Assembly (NCBI GenBank): GCA_014526335.1
Contig: JACTAT010000037.1
Location: 8,657,613-8,721,612, forward strand
Reading direction: 5' to 3'
DNA: 64,000 nt
DNA from: Chrysaora quinquecirrha
Lineage: Eukaryota; Cnidaria; Scyphozoa; Semaeostomeae; Pelagiidae
Within the stretch, counting starts at the first letter, position 1; each line of letters begins with the position of its first letter. The notes under the pieces are model-generated. The model ran no database searches, was not told the DNA's origin, and was given only the letters and a program-made list of their open reading frames with translations. Shown piece after piece: positions 24,119 through 37,700 of the stretch. The translations under genes and the position numbers were made by a program.

Positions 24119-27100
24119 TCACTTTGTTATCTTCTGTCTTTTTGGTTTCAATAAATGATAAAGATTCTCATATACGACAAACGTGATACAGCATGCTGGT
24201 GTTACCCTGTAAATCAATAAGGAGGGATGCTAGGTTGCGATATCGCCAGCAACCCGGACTGGCCTTCTTGTTATAGGGTCTTTAACAAACTGTTTCTGTT
24301 GCTTCTTGAGCAAATCTCTTCGATTTCTTGGGATTTCGAAGAGATTTGGATTGGTTTCGCTCAGTCTGAAAACAGTTGGAAATAACAGAAATTGTTTCTC
24401 AATGCAGATAATTGGAAAGAAGTAAAAATAAAAAGATAATCAGCATATGCGCAAAAATATGGAAGCAAGAAAATATGGAAATGCGAAAATATGTATAAAA
24501 GAGAGACGATTTTGCCATCGAAATATGGCAAATAAGGAAAGAAGTATTAACATGAACAGTAGCCCCCAAGTAGCCCTTGCCTTGAATTGATTTTTTACAG
24601 AGGAGCTCGCCAGAAGCAACTAACAAGACAAATTGCTATAGTGAAAACAGGCCCCTTTTACAGGAAATAGCAAGTCCGCCTCTGTAATTATGTCTTGAGT
24701 GAGAGGATACAGCTGAGCGCTTAGGTCGACTGCGAGTGACGGGAATCAGTTGTCAACTAATCGCATAAGTAGCGTATGCTGCCAAACATTCTAGGGCTGT
24801 GCACGGACTAGTTGCAAAAGGAACTATTTGCTAACTAAATGCCAGAGTGCTTATGTCCTCTGTTCCGAAAATCACCAGCCGTTTGGCTTTGGTGGTGTGT
24901 TAGGGGTATGGTGGCTGATTCAAAACCTGTTAATCAGGAAATCTTGGTCCTAAAAACGTTTTCACTTACCTCAGTAAATTGGGTGTCAGACCTTTGTAAA
25001 AACCATACAGTCCCTCATTCCTGGAAGAAATATACAGCTGTGAGACTAGAAACCTGACATGAACTGTAAAGGCCTAGTCAAGTGCTCTCGATTTTGACTC
25101 AACAATGCACGACTTTGTAGAAGAATGTCTGGAAAAGTTGAGCTCGAGTCGAATTGAGTGATGTAAAACGAGCTCAACAATTTAGTTATTTAACCTGTCA
25201 TTTCAAGTTACCTGCAGACTTTATTTCCTTTACCACTTATCTCGTTTGTCACTTCCTTCAGATGTAAGCAAGGTGCATAAGCCACCGACTATAGTTTGTG
25301 TTATGGTCAGGCAGTTAATGGGTAACTGAGGCTTGAGGGCCGGGGGTAGAAGGGGTGTATGGGCCGGAAATTCTTTCTTGTTCCAAGTGACTGACTTTAA
25401 GGGTCACTTAGGGGCTTATAGGCAAGAGGGCCAAGGGTGATGCATACGGTCCAGAAGCCCTTTGGGGCCATCTCATTTGGCCAATGCACAAACGCCTATT
25501 AAGTATTATCGTGGAGGGAGGCATAAAATGAGTGAAAGAGAGGGTTAAGAAATAGATAGCATGACATAAATATTAGAATCGCTAGAAGTGTTTCTCGTTT
25601 GCGCTCTCCTGCTTTTGGTTTGCCACTCCACACTGAGCGATTGTTAAAAAGTAGTAGAACTAATGTTGTGAGTCTACATAAATATTACCTGAGGGTTTTG
25701 AAATGACATCGAAAAGTCCATTGTAGTTCTTTACTGACTGTTGATCCTTAAAATTAAAGAAAAGTCAAGTTACCGTTTTTAAGTCTACTTCAAGGCTAAC
25801 GCTACTTAGTCGACTTTACACTTTACTCCTGGTCTGGATGCATTAGCATATAGCAGGGTGCAGCCACACACGGCACTCATAACTACCGACCAGGTACTTA
25901 TTTATACACCACGGTAGAAAGAGGCACATTTGTGTTAACAACTTGCCGGCTACGTGTGGAGGGAAGGCAGAAGCGTAAAAATAAATTTGCGTTTTCAAAA
26001 ATATACGTATACGTGTAGACGGGGCCTCTGCGAAGTCTACAAAATCTCTCAGCTCTGGAGAAAAAGGTTTGGAACTTCCGAGAGTTGTCCAAAAGAACGG
26101 GTTTTGATCTCCCAGACGTCTCCAGGAAAGGGAAGAACGCATTCAAAATAATTACTTATGAATGAAAATGTTGCATGTTATTACTTGTAATCTCGATCGA
26201 ACGACTTGATACGGATATGTTGTGACGACTGCAACTATTTTTGAAGACGCAGCCATTATTATATACGTCAGAGCATTCTGCGGAAAAAGAAGAGATATTG
26301 TTTAAAAATAAGATGCAATAATAAAGACTTACTAGTACAATGAAAAGTAGTAACAGACAAAAAGCTCTAAGGTGCCAAATAAACGTCCCCCCGTTTATTA
26401 ATTTTGAGTTTTTCCCCACCCCCGGACCTTATTAGGACCCCCCGTTTATTAATTTTGGAAGAAAAAATTTTGGAAGAAAGAATTTCACTTGTGAAAGGAG
26501 TAAACTACGCTTCATAAACCTTATTTTGATGAAATAACTCAGAAAAAACACAGTAGTGTACAAAACGTTTACACTTAGTAGTGTTATCATAGGTAGTGTA
26601 GTGTATAATAGAAATAGTCTAGTGTCTTAGGTAGTGTAGTGTATAAAAATTCCCCACCCACCCGTTTATTAAAACCCCCCGTTTATTAATATTTTCAAAT
26701 AGTTCCCACCCCCCATTTATTAAGACCCCTCTGTTTATTTGGCACCTTAGAGTACCTGTTTCATGTCCACAGATTTCCCTGTGTAAAGACTATTAATTTT
26801 CTTCATTTCTTCATACGCCATGAATTGTATTGCACCATGAGAGACACCAAAGAGTCCAGGAACAAATCCCTGTTTATAAAAAATATGTGATTTAGAGGTA
26901 AGCAAACGATGGGGCCGATGTTCACCTATGTTGACACAGATTCTATATCATGAGTAAAAATAAGCGGAATATGACTGTAAAAAGATTGTCTAGGCCTTCT
27001 TGTTACTTGAAATTGTACTAAAAGCATCTTCAACACGATTTCAATACTACATTGTCTCAAATAATGTGGACTTTTGAGTTTTCTACAATTTCCCACCCTC

Positions 27101-30100
27101 TTATATAAAAATCGGAAAATTTTGATAAATTTTCCCATCCCCTTATATAAAAATCGCAAAATTTTGATAAATTATGAGAAAGCAAAATCTGTAAGTTCTG
27201 CAATCTGCAATGTGTAGAAAATGAAAAACATTTTCTATTGGAATGCAGTACATATCTCGAGCCACGTGAAAAGCTTTTGCAAGTTTTTAGCTTACCAGCC
27301 CCAAATTCCGTTAAACTAAATACTGATGAGAAATTTGTTTTCATGTTGTCTGCTGAGGATCTTAGTTTGTTAAGAGAGTTGTGTGCTTTCCTGAGAAACG
27401 CTTTTCTATTGCGTGAGCAGTTAAAGGATTCATTGTAGTAATTCGGTATTCTGTTTCTATGATACTCTGTAAAAGTAGCAATCCTTATTAATGAATAATG
27501 AATAATGAATATATGGAGTTTTTGTTAGAATCATACTAATTTTTATAGCTTCAGTGCCCAAAACATATCCACATAGGCGGCACTTTTCCGTACCCAATAT
27601 TAAATAGCGTGATATATGGAGTTTTGTTAGAATCATACTAATTTTATAGTTTCAGTGCCCCATATCCGAGGCAATATCTACGTCAATGATGCAGGTGAGT
27701 TCGGCTGTTGAGCATTGGCGTGATTTGCGTACGAAGCCGAAGGATACAGACTCATTCACTTATGGATGTCTTACATGTTTTGCTAGCAATCAATATTAAT
27801 ATGGCATTACGAAAAGTCTTAACCATTGCTTACTTTGTAAAATCCTCTGATTCCTTCGTGTCTGTAAAGCTTGTATAATCCATCTAGGTTAAAAATATAT
27901 GTCCGTTGACTAACTTTTGCAATAAATATCAACGTTTTATTATAACTTTTATAAGAAACAGCAGGTTCAAAATCGGGTCAAAATTTTTGCTTTCTCCGAA
28001 ACTACTGGAGATAAACACAAGCTGCGTTTGCCAGGATGGAGCCCTTGCCTTGAAACGTTCTTTAAACATGTTTTTGAGTAGGGTAGGGATCGAGGGGTAT
28101 TTCACTCCTTGAAAAAGCGTACGAGATTCCTATTGAAACAACAGGATTCCTTTAAGACTCCTACGAAAACAATAGAGATTCCAGCTGAGGGTGTACGAGA
28201 TTCCAAGAAGTGAATTGCCCCTCGGTAGGGGTGATAAAATGGTGAAAAATTGCTCCAAAAATAAAGAAACAGGCAGGCTGAGAATAAAGTCAAATGATTT
28301 TATAGAAAACGTTTAGTGTTCCTTAACTTTTGATGGAGCGGTACTCTTAAAGAGGTGTTCACCGGATACTGGAATACACGTTTTTTATATAAGAAACCTA
28401 GCTAAAGCCTCACTAGTAAAAGTTTCTTAAATTTTCTTTTGTTTTCTATTGTTTTAAGAAACATAAGAACAAAAGAATCTATTGTAATTTGCCAGCAATC
28501 TTACTAGTGGGTTTCTTATAAAAAAAACGTGTAAGTCAAATATTCATCAATTTTCTTCGCAATCTTCTTAGGACTTAGCTAATATCTTTTGATCGATGAC
28601 ATAAGAAAATTGCAGAACTAAGCACAATCCAAAAAAGCATATCTTCTTAGCATTTAGCTGATATTCTTTAATCGATGGTGTACACGTTTTTTTTTTATAA
28701 GGAACCTTTGGTCTGAGTTGAGGCTGGAGTTCCTTAATATTTCAACAAAATGAGGCTGAAAGTTCCTTATACTGTTCCTTGTCGTGGGATATGTATAAGT
28801 ACTAATTTTTACAGCAAATTCATATAAACTATTCTTTATTTCTAACTTAAAGTATAAATGGAGCCTTTTGGGAAAGAACGATGGGAAATATATTGTACTT
28901 CTGTTCCTTTTTCGTACAAACCGTCTTGTTCTTTAAAAAAGAATTTCTTAGTTTTTCATCCGAGCCTCGACAGTTCCTTAAAGTTCCTTAATTTTTTGGG
29001 ATTTTCAGCCTCGAGTTCTTATAAAGGTGTTCCTTATAAAAAAAAAACGTGTAAGAAAGTTTCAGAGCTCAGCACATTCCAAACTCGCATAGAAATAAAA
29101 AAATGTTTAACGCAATAAATAAGAGAAGAACCAAATTTTTCATTACCCGGTGATGGGAGACGGAGCTCCCCCTAAACGTTGCCACAATAAATATCAAAGG
29201 CTTGTCATGATAAGTAGTTATTATCATATCAGATGCGATGATATTAGAGCACAGCCCCGGGGGGTACTTCAGTGCGGCCATGATTAGACCTGAGTCTGGA
29301 CTTTAGCAAAAGGACCCATTTGTATGATAGGATTTTCAAGAATTTTCGACCCATCTGCCTGAATATCGGGGAATTTCAAGCCCATGTGTATGAATTTGGT
29401 CGATTTTAAACACTTCTACAGTGCAAGAATGCACGCAAAGTCTCGCAAAATCGAATCTGACAACGATCCTTTGCAATCAATATGACCGAGCTCTGTTGTT
29501 AAACCTAAGTCATCGTTTCGAAAGCAAAATGCAAAGTAGAAAGGTTGTCGGCCACTTTGCAGTAAATCATTATGGGACCTATTGGTAAGAAAATCCTATA
29601 ATACCAACCCATCGACCAGAATCAAGCAGAATATCAGACCCATATGTAGAGAATTTCAGCTGAAAAAACCCATCCATATGAGCGGCACGCCCAGTATGCC
29701 TACATATTGAAGTTCCCCAGCCCCCCTGGGAGCGCAGCATTCATTTGATTGAACACGTAAGATGACCCGTTTACATGAGAAAAACTGGATCGGCTCCGAT
29801 CTGGTCCAGAAATATCTGAATACCGTATATTTTGAGTTGACGCATGCGTTACCTCACTTCTTGATATAAACATTCTTGAAATTTCTTCTTTTCATAACAG
29901 CAACATCTTGTGGAGGGGGGGGGGATAAAGTCGAAAATTCTATTTCTCTTCGAAAAAATATGTGTTCTTGTAGGCTTTATTCGTTCACTTTTAGTCACGT
30001 TTCGTATCCGTACCAGTTTAAATCCAGAGTCCAGAAAATTTATGTTATTTTAATCAAAGTATTCTAAGCATTGTAAGTAGATTTTTCACGGCCCTCTGAA

Positions 30101-33100
30101 AAGCAGCCTCTGGGGCTACCGTGGCTAAAGAATTTAAAATGAAAATGAAAATGAATGAATGAAAGAAAAGTGTTCAAGCTTTATATATTTTACTACCCAT
30201 CTGTAGAGATTCTTTACGAAAAAAACCAACCCATATGATGGGAAATTGCCACTGAGAAAGTTACCCATATGGGTGGCACGTTTTGTATAATGAACAATGG
30301 AAGTACCCCCCAGGGGGAAAAGGGGTATAAAATATACCTAAAACTCCTTTGTATTGAGTCTCTGTGCTACCAGCTTGTGGAGAAAACTGAAGACACATTC
30401 TAGTCTTCACAACCCATATTGGATTTGTCATGCACAAGGTTCCAGCACCTGAAATGGAATGGAGGGTTTATATTATTGATAACGATATCGAAATACATTT
30501 CAATAGGAAATCACTGTATTTTGCGCCTTGTTCAAACATTATGAAGCAAAGCAAAATACAGTGATTTCCTATTGAAATTGATAGTAAGAAAGGCAGGGGC
30601 AAAATATTCTCATCTGAGTGTCACTTGCATGAAATTGAAAATTAGAGGTATTTTTGTAGACCAATAATTAACACAACAACACGCAGCAATATGAACCATA
30701 TGGTATACACATATTTTTCATAAGAAACAAAAAAATTGACCCAGTACTGAAAGTTTCTTAACATTTTCAGATTTTGAGTACTGAAAGTTTGTTACGAGTT
30801 TCTTGAAGATCCATATTGGCAACATAGTTATTATGTCTGAATCATGTTCCTAACCCATTTATCCATCGTACTTAAATGCATATGGGTTTCCTGTTTGTCT
30901 GCTTGTCACAGAAAAACGTTATTGCAGACGAAACACGGGAATTAAAAGAACACTTCGCTGTCTACGGTGAAAAGTTTCCTACGTAAAAAATTGACCCAGT
31001 ACTAAAAAAATATGTGTAGCGGAAATTGGGAAAATGAGCAAAATATTAGCATGATAATTACCAGCAATAGTGCCAGCTAGTAGATGATGTCTTGCAGACA
31101 GGCTTTCTACACCCTTGGCTTCACACATCCATGCTTTGAGAAAATTGAACGCAAAGAAATACAGACCCCATGATGAACCAGCACCAACTACGTTTGGGGA
31201 AACACCCTTGAAAATAGAACAAATAGGAAGATATGATTGGGTATGATCATAGTGCAGATGATGATGATTATGATGATCATTAGGATCATGATTGTGATGG
31301 TGATGATTGTGATGATGATGGTGATGATAATGATGATGATGATAATAATGATAATGATGATGATGATGATGATGGTGGTGGTAATGATGATGATGCTGAT
31401 GATGATGATGATGATGATTGATGGTGATGATGATATTGATGATGATGATGATGATCATGAAGGTGATTATTATGATTATGATGATAATGATAATCATTAT
31501 CATTTTGAAGACTATGATTATTAGCATGATGACCATGATGCTTATTATAATTATGATGATCATGATGATGATAAGATGATAATAATGATTATTATGATGC
31601 TGATGGGCAAGAGTCTGGTAAGTCTACGTAATAACAGAGACAATTTAAAAGCCACCTACTTGATACAAAGCTCTTATTCCACCAGAATGTTTTATTGATT
31701 TAAAAGCATCTTTAATTCCATGGTATGAAGGTCTTGTAGCCAAGCCATCATTCACTAAAAAATGCAACATATACTCAGAATTCAGAGTATAACTGAAGCT
31801 ACACTAGTGGCCTCCAACTCGAAATCTAGGGTATTTTATTTTTGAGGCCGGTCAGTCCATTTACCCAACAATTTTGTGATCCAATCTGTAGAGTATGGCA
31901 TCTGCATCCACAAGATAAACAATAGAACAATAGAAAAGAACAATGGAAATATGCTTCTGCCTGCAGGCACAAGGTCTCATTTTGAACTGCCATACTCCAT
32001 AAGCTCTTGTGTAGTTTTCCATTTCCATTGTTCTTTTCCATTGTTCTATTGTTCATCTCATGCATGCACACAGTATACTTGGGCTTTGGCAGTAGCATTC
32101 AATGGGCATTGAACTTAAAGTACCCTGCAACTGCCCAATCTGCGGAGTATTGCACGTTCACGCATGAGATATAAACAATAGAACAATAGAAAATAACAAT
32201 GGAAAATAATTCTGCAGGCACAAGATCTTGCCGTGAACTGCCGTACACCACAGACTGGACAACTGTCTGGTGAAGAAGTGTCGTACAGTTGAAAAATGCC
32301 AGAATGCAGGGTATGGCATTTATTTGCACATCATGATTTGCTACAGACACCCATGGTGGTAACGTTACGTTGCATATAAGGACGTTACATATAGGGACGT
32401 TACATATAGGGATGCCACAAAATCACTGCAACAGACATTTTTTTCAGATAAAAACAAATGTATATAACAAAATGCATTGTTAAATGTCTGTTCCATGTTC
32501 CAGGGGGTTGCATCAACCTGTGTTTAGGTGGCACAACTGATAAACAAATTTTGTATTGATCAGGGGGTTGCATCACCCAAATATAAGGTGGCAGCAGTGT
32601 CAAAAAGAACTTTAATAGATACAAGTATTATATCAAAAGGCACTGGTAATATTGTGAAATGACTGTTGAAGGGGGTTAAGGTCACCCTGTATTAAGGTGG
32701 TAGCACTGATAGAATAATAAATTTATGTATAGTTACATTAGAGACAGCAGGAAAGTTACCTTATATGGACATTACACATAGGGACGGTAGCGAGGTAACC
32801 ATAGTTATGTTACATACAGAGGCTACCTATAGTTGTTACGTTACATATAGGGACGTTACATATAGGGATGGTAGTGAGGTTACCTATAGTTACGTTACAT
32901 ATAAGAACGTTACCTATATAGTTACGTTACATATAGGGACGTTGCCTATAGTTACTATATGCTGCAACTTGTCATACTGTCAACTTCTTGCTAATAAATG
33001 AAAAGCCGATCTCACTTCAACAGCCATTTCACAATAATACTTGTGCCATTTTCAAATTTTAAACACTGCTGCCTCCTTATACTTGGGTGATGCAGCCCCC

Positions 33101-33536
33101 TGGAATGGAAAATCATCCTCTCATTTTGCAGTAAAAAGATTAATCAATAAAAAATTTATTTATCAGTCCCTATATGTAACGTCCCCATATGTAACGTCCC
33201 TATATGTAACGTAACGTTACCAACACCCCTGTCGCTACAGAACTAATCGCCAATTGGCCAATAATAGGATGGAACATAAAAACTTTTGACATGCATTGCA
33301 TTTTAAACTTCAAACTTTTATTGTAAGTAAACTCAGAATCAATTAATTGCTATCTACAACCATACCCACTCACCCTGGAATCTTATTTTGATAAGGTCTA
33401 ATGGATGCAAAATGAGTGTTGATGCAACTCCACCAGAGGTACCAGCTATAAGGTGCTCTATTTTCAGATGTTTTAGCCATTCAGTTCGAGAAGACATGTT
33501 ATTTATGAGACGGTTTGGCTTCGCCTCGTCCGCCAT
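24119..33536 (-). CDS. SLC25A32: Mitochondrial folate/FAD carrier, complete (10 exons)
   Basis: Inner-membrane carrier importing folate (FAD in some studies) into mitochondria. Exons: 33374-33536, 31660-31754, 31062-31206, 30338-30448, 27834-27883, 26756-26869, 26185-26277, 25689-25746, 24970-25020, 24119-24206, giving about 322 residues, close to the 315 of human SLC25A32. Three carrier repeats are visible: [20 protein letters not shown] with [24 protein letters not shown]; and [20 protein letters not shown]. Each is followed by the YNG and EG-x-GFYKG elements. The NPIWVVKTR motif, with W where most carriers have another residue, is typical of the folate/FAD/pyrimidine subgroup. The last exon encodes [14 protein letters not shown] and ends at TGA 24119-24121. 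All phases match except exon 25689-25746, which lacks one base in an A-run (T-run on the plus strand at 25696-25699). Confidence 0.93.
26365..26752. mobile_element. Inverted-repeat MITE ending at an SLC25A32 splice donor
   Basis: 388 bp with inverted ends CTCTAAGGTGCCAAATAAAC and GTTTATTTGGCACCTTAGAG; the interior is rich in CCCCCCGTTTATTAA. Its right end stops at intron position +4 of the intron after exon 26756-26869 (donor CAG|GTA, then element). Confidence 0.7.
27175..27510 (+). mobile_element. 5'-truncated LINE, 3' end of reverse-transcriptase ORF
   Basis: The plus-strand reading frame encodes [20 protein letters not shown] then [10 protein letters not shown] and ends at TAG 27436-27438. 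The pattern C-x2-C, VE-E-H-L--C--Y---R is the zinc-knuckle-like tail of non-LTR retrotransposon ORF2 proteins. The endonuclease and polymerase domains are missing, as in a 5'-truncated copy. It is followed by a short 3' UTR and a tail of AATGAATAATGAAT repeats. It sits antisense in an SLC25A32 intron. Confidence 0.75.
27510..27665. repeat. Tandem duplication of about 105 bp
   Basis: The block starting ATATGGAGTTTTTGTTAGAA and ending in CAGTGCCC occurs twice in direct order, at about 27510 and 27615. Confidence 0.6.
28090..28227. mobile_element. Short MITE with CCGAGGGGCATTTCACTC ends, copy 1
   Basis: The ends GAGGGGTATTTCACTCCTTG and CAAGAAGTGAATTGCCCCTC are inverted. A relative is at 35826-35958. 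Internal CGTACGAGATTCC blocks are shared. Non-coding. Confidence 0.6.
28375..28533. mobile_element. TACAC-word MITE a (word GAAAC)
   Basis: Ends TACACGTTTTTTATATAAG and CTTATAAAAAAAACGTGTA are inverted; both continue into the word GAAAC, which recurs inside (AGTTTCTTAA, AAGAAACATAAG). TA forms the outermost bases. Confidence 0.75.
28681..29053. mobile_element. TACAC-word MITE b (word GGAAC)
   Basis: Ends TACACGTTTTTTTTTTATAAG and its complement; both continue into GGAAC, which recurs inside at least six times as AGTTCCTTA. Non-coding although short ORFs cross it. Confidence 0.75.
29260..29735. mobile_element. Diverged GGGGGTACTT element
   Basis: Begins GGGGGGTACTTCAGTGCGGC and ends GAAGTTCCCCAGCCCCCCTG. 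It shares the 'gggtggcacg/atgagcggcacg' motif and end sequence with the copies at 19.5 and 60.4 kb, but the interior has diverged. A further fragment ends with AAGTACCCCCC at about 30311. Confidence 0.5.
30045..30172 (+). mobile_element. Probable LINE 3' tail
   Basis: CTCTGGGGCTACCGTGGCTAAAG is followed by AATTTAAAATGAAAATGAAAATGAATGAATG, a microsatellite-type tail typical of LINE 3' ends. Too short to assign a clade. Confidence 0.45.
30706..31018. mobile_element. TACAC-word MITE g (word GAAAC)
   Basis: Begins TACACATATTTTTCATAAGA and ends AAAAAAATATGTGTA. Both ends carry the phrase AAATTGACCCAGTACT, in direct rather than inverted order. It lies in an SLC25A32 intron. Confidence 0.6.
31245..31600. 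repeat. GAT/ATG microsatellite
   Basis: About 350 bp of imperfect GATGATGAT repeats in an SLC25A32 intron. Long ORFs such as poly-Met/Ile or poly-His are by-products. Confidence 0.9.
31865..32335. repeat. Pair of related inverted-repeat units (AACAATAGAACAATAG)
   Basis: Two adjacent units, about 31865-32100 and 32110-32335, share GAGTATGGCA-type ends and ACAATAGAACAATAGAAAA. In the first, the motif and its complement form a hairpin stem. Non-coding. Confidence 0.55.
32357..33222. mobile_element. Foldback-type element with GGGACGTTACATATA units
   Basis: Ends TGGTAACGTTACG and CGTAACGTTACCA are inverted. Next to each end, and again at 32765-32960, are tandem units of about 15-18 bp reading GGGACGTTACATATA. 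The flanks ACACCCATG and ACACCCCTG may be an imperfect 9-bp duplication. It sits in the first intron of SLC25A32. Confidence 0.65.
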
Positions 33537-34758
33537 CTTCTTTTACTTTTATTTTATAATAATCCTCACTATCAGATTGAGGCTGACTCAGATTTGGGAC
33601 TACTATGGGACTACTATGGGACACAATGGTACAACTAATCTCAACTGATCTCCAAAATCACGAAGACGATTAAGATGATGATGACGATGATTATGATGAT
33701 GATGACAATGATGACGATGATGGCGATGATGATTATGATAATGACGGTGATACGAGGATTACAATGATGATGAAGATGATTACGATGATTATGATGACGA
33801 TTATGATTACGGTTATGATGACGATGATGATGGATGCTATAGTTATGATGATGACGATGGTGATGATAATTACGACGATGACGATGATTACATGTAGTGG
33901 TATATCATAAGTATTTTCTTTTTGTCTTTTTAATCTTTTAGCTTATTTGCTGTTAGTATTCCCTTTGATAAGTAGACTCAACTTTTTTGCTTTTATTTTA
34001 TTTTTTAAGAGTTGGTTTGTATTAGCTACGTTTTCTTTTAAATTTAGCTATTCTGTTACCAACTGTAAAGAGTTTTTAAAAAAATGTCTTGATAATGATG
34101 ACAATTATGATCATGATGATTATGCTGATGACGATAACGATGCTGATAATAATGATGAAAAGTCTCTGAAACTTTTTTACTAGTTTTAGCTTCACTGGCC
34201 TACATTATATATTTTAGTTTTAGTAGTTTCTCGTCTCCTCTTCCTTTGCAAAACAAATTTGAAATCGTATTGTCTGAACTGAATTCGAAGTTGAATTGCT
34301 GCACGTCCTTGAACAATTGTGCGTTTGCGTGAGACAGCTCACATAAAAATTTCATGAGAGTAACAAAGAATATATAAACAAAGACGGGTGAATATTTTAT
34401 GTTCTTATTAATTTTGCGAACCTGATAAATCACTTCCAAAACTTTTCAACTTACATGGTGCCAAAAACATTTATGCGATGGCCTAAAATATACCTTTTGC
34501 TTTCTTTATAAATATTTCAGGTTTGGACCTGGTATAACCTTGGAAGACGTTTTCGTATGAATGATGAATATGTACGCAATTACAAGCCCCCGCATCTTAT
34601 TTATTACCTAGTTCCTTATACAAAGCATAACAAACGCGACTTAGCGCACCTCAAGTCAAATAACGAATTCGTTTACTGATTGAAGAAAGGAAAAATACGA
34701 TTGAGAAATTAATGCAAAATTTGTTTCTTGAAAGCATACATCTTTGAGTCTTTACAAA
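33537..34758. other. Divergent intergenic region with GAT repeats
   Basis: Separates the starts of SLC25A32 (-) and MS4A-like gene A (+), so it holds both promoters. The stretch 33660-33895 is imperfect GATGACGAT repeat, and 34093-34160 holds another short run. No definite promoter element recognised. Confidence 0.5.
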
Positions 34759-37700
34759 ATGCAAGAGAATCCGCAAAATTTCGGTGTACCACGAGCAACT
34801 ATGGTACCGCAAACAGTACTACCAGCGGCCCTACCAACAGGACCTTCGTCTGCAGTTCTAGAATCGCAACGGCAAAAGCGGTTGGCCTTACTTTCTTTGA
34901 TTGAAATGGCACTGGGTTTCGTATGTATTTTACTTGGTATTGCTGAATATGTAAAACTTCATTTCTGGTCGAAAACATTTGCCTCTGGCGTACTGGTCGG
35001 ATGTGTGGTATGTGGTAATTAATTTGCTGTTTTATCTTTATACTGGTTTCTGCTACTGTATTTGTATCTAATATGGCATTTACTGTGTATGTATCTGCTA
35101 CTGTATATGATATGAACGCTTTTGCTCGGTCTGTTGCAGTGTTGTCAATCAGAAAACTGGTTTGACACAATACACTCTTTTTAAGAATATATCTAGCTAC
35201 TATAAATTTTGTTCAGCCTCGATATTCTTAAGAAATGTTCGTTTTGGTAAAACATTTTTCTCTTCGTTTTAGATCTTGACTGCTGGGATTTTTGGCTTTT
35301 TCTCAGCCACAAGACCAAAAAATAATGCTTTGGTAAGTGAAGCAATTATTGCCTTGACTTTCTGATAACAATTGTGCTTTGAGATGCAGGCTTCACCCCT
35401 ATATAGCTAATTGTTGCGCCTTCTCGTGACGTGCCTTCATCTTTCGCATCTGAAATTTTAACGCAATATTATAAAGTAGGTACCCTACATGTTTTTTGCG
35501 TCTTTATAATTTCGCAATCGTAGTGGTACAGGTGAAACCAGGGAGCGACCTGAAACATTCCCCTCGAATCGCAGATAAAACGCTTTTACAAATTTTACAA
35601 CGAAATTCAATCAATTGCAAAATGGATCAAAAGAGATAGAAGAGTGGCAGTGTGAGAAAAATAGGTTTCAAATACGTTGCTACACCTAAATCATAGCCTA
35701 AATTCGCTGGTTTAAAAGTATGGAGTTGAATTTCTGAGGTTTTATTTATAAAGTTGATGTAGTATCCAATGCTTAAAATTTCATTATATTCTGAAGGTCT
35801 CTAGATCTAGCTAAGGCTTTATACGCGTGGCGATTCACTCCTTGGAAGTCTCGTACACCTTTGCTGCAAGTCCTATTGTTTTCTTGGAAATCCCTTCAAA
35901 GTCCTTTTGTTTAAATAGAATCTCGTACGCTTTTTCGCTGAGTGAAATGCCCCTCGGCTTTATAAAAGTTTAGTTTCGTATTAAAAAAACATGTTAACTC
36001 AATCAACCAATCAGGTAGCTCAGCGGCTTACATAATCTACCCTCCTTGTAACTTTAACTTGTAATTTGTATGTAAACTTTTGTTTCTCTTAGAACATAGT
36101 CAACATCACATGTTCAGTAATTGCTGCTATTGTATCAGTTGGGGAAATTGTGGTTGCAGGCCTTGGAATTGCATACTACAGAAAAGGACTGTGTGCTTCT
36201 ATATGGTCCTATTACTATTATTCTTATTATGGGTCACATCGGTACACTTTGTGCAGTGAATATCCTGACTCAGCTCTTGGGTTTGGAATATATGGAACGT
36301 TGATATCGCTCATGGTTATACAAACAGTGATTGCAATTATAGCAGCTGTTTATTCCTTCAAGTTTATTTCTGGTGACATGGATGAAAGACCACAGGTTAG
36401 AGTTTTCATGTATACTGACCTTTTATTAGTACTAGCGTTGTCTATTGACGTGGGTGAGGCATATTATATAAAAGTAAATAAAATATACGGTTATATTGCA
36501 TCGTATCTTATCCTCTCGTACTGTACCATGTCGTATAGTATCGTATCGCATTGTATCATATAGTATATTATAGTATAGTATCGTATCGCATTGTATCATA
36601 TAGTATATTATAGTATAGTATCATCGTATTGTATAGTATAGTATCGTATATTATAGCAAAGTAAAGTATAGTATAGTATAATATAGTACAGTATAGTATA
36701 GTATAATATAGTATAGTATAGTATAGTATAGTATAGCATAGTATAGTATAGTATAGTATAGTATAGTATAGTATAGTATAGTATAGTATAGTATAGTATA
36801 GTATAGTATAGTATAGTATAGTATAGTATAGTATAGTATAGTATAGTATAGTATAGTATAGTATAGTATAGTATAGTATAGTATAGTATAGTATAGTATA
36901 GTATAGTATAGTATAGTATAGTATAGTATAGTATAGTATAGTATAGTATAGTATAGTATAGTATAGCATTGTATGGTATAGTATAGTATAGTATAGTATA
37001 GTATAGCATTGCATGGTATAGTATAGTATATTATACTATGGTATGGTATGGTATAGTATAGTATAGTAAAGAATAGTATAGTATAATATAGTATAGTATA
37101 GTATAGTTTAGTAAAGTATAGTATAGTAGAGTATAGTATAGTATAGTATAGTATAGTAAAGTATAGCATTGTATAGTATAGAGATAATTTTCTTATTAAC
37201 AACATTTTATTCTGTCAGGGGTGAATTTTAACGAAATACATGTTATTTTTCCTTAGATGCAGATGCCATTAGTGTATTACACTGGTAACATGCAGCCAAT
37301 GATCCCACCACCTTACTCGGAGGCACATCCAGGATCAATGGCATCATATCAAATTCAGGCAAACCAACCTCAAGTTTTCGCTCAAGTGCCTTATTCAACC
37401 TCAGCCAATGCAACAGGATTGGTTTACACAACAACGAACGGATACCAGGTATGGGACAAAATCTTTCTCTGTATTTCTTGTCTGTTTTTGTGCAGGGCGG
37501 TACTAGTATAGAACTGGGTGGCGTTTAGCTGCAAGAGATGGTGCTAGGTACATACTGTAGGCGTAGGAGGCAGGGAGACTGGTAAGGCGACTTAGCGACG
37601 ACCCACTTACCCAGCCCATATTTGCGCTCTCGTCTATTATGGCAGCTTCGAAATGTGTTTTTTGGGTTTCGAGTCTTTGGGGAGGGGGGTGGTGTTGATT

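Noticed and set aside
30979..31563. 194-codon His/Ile-rich ORF
   Set aside because: Only its end ([17 protein letters not shown]) is real, as an SLC25A32 exon; the rest translates a GAT microsatellite.
36568..37205. Long YYTILYYTIL ORFs
   Set aside because: A pentanucleotide satellite has no stop in some frames; not a gene.
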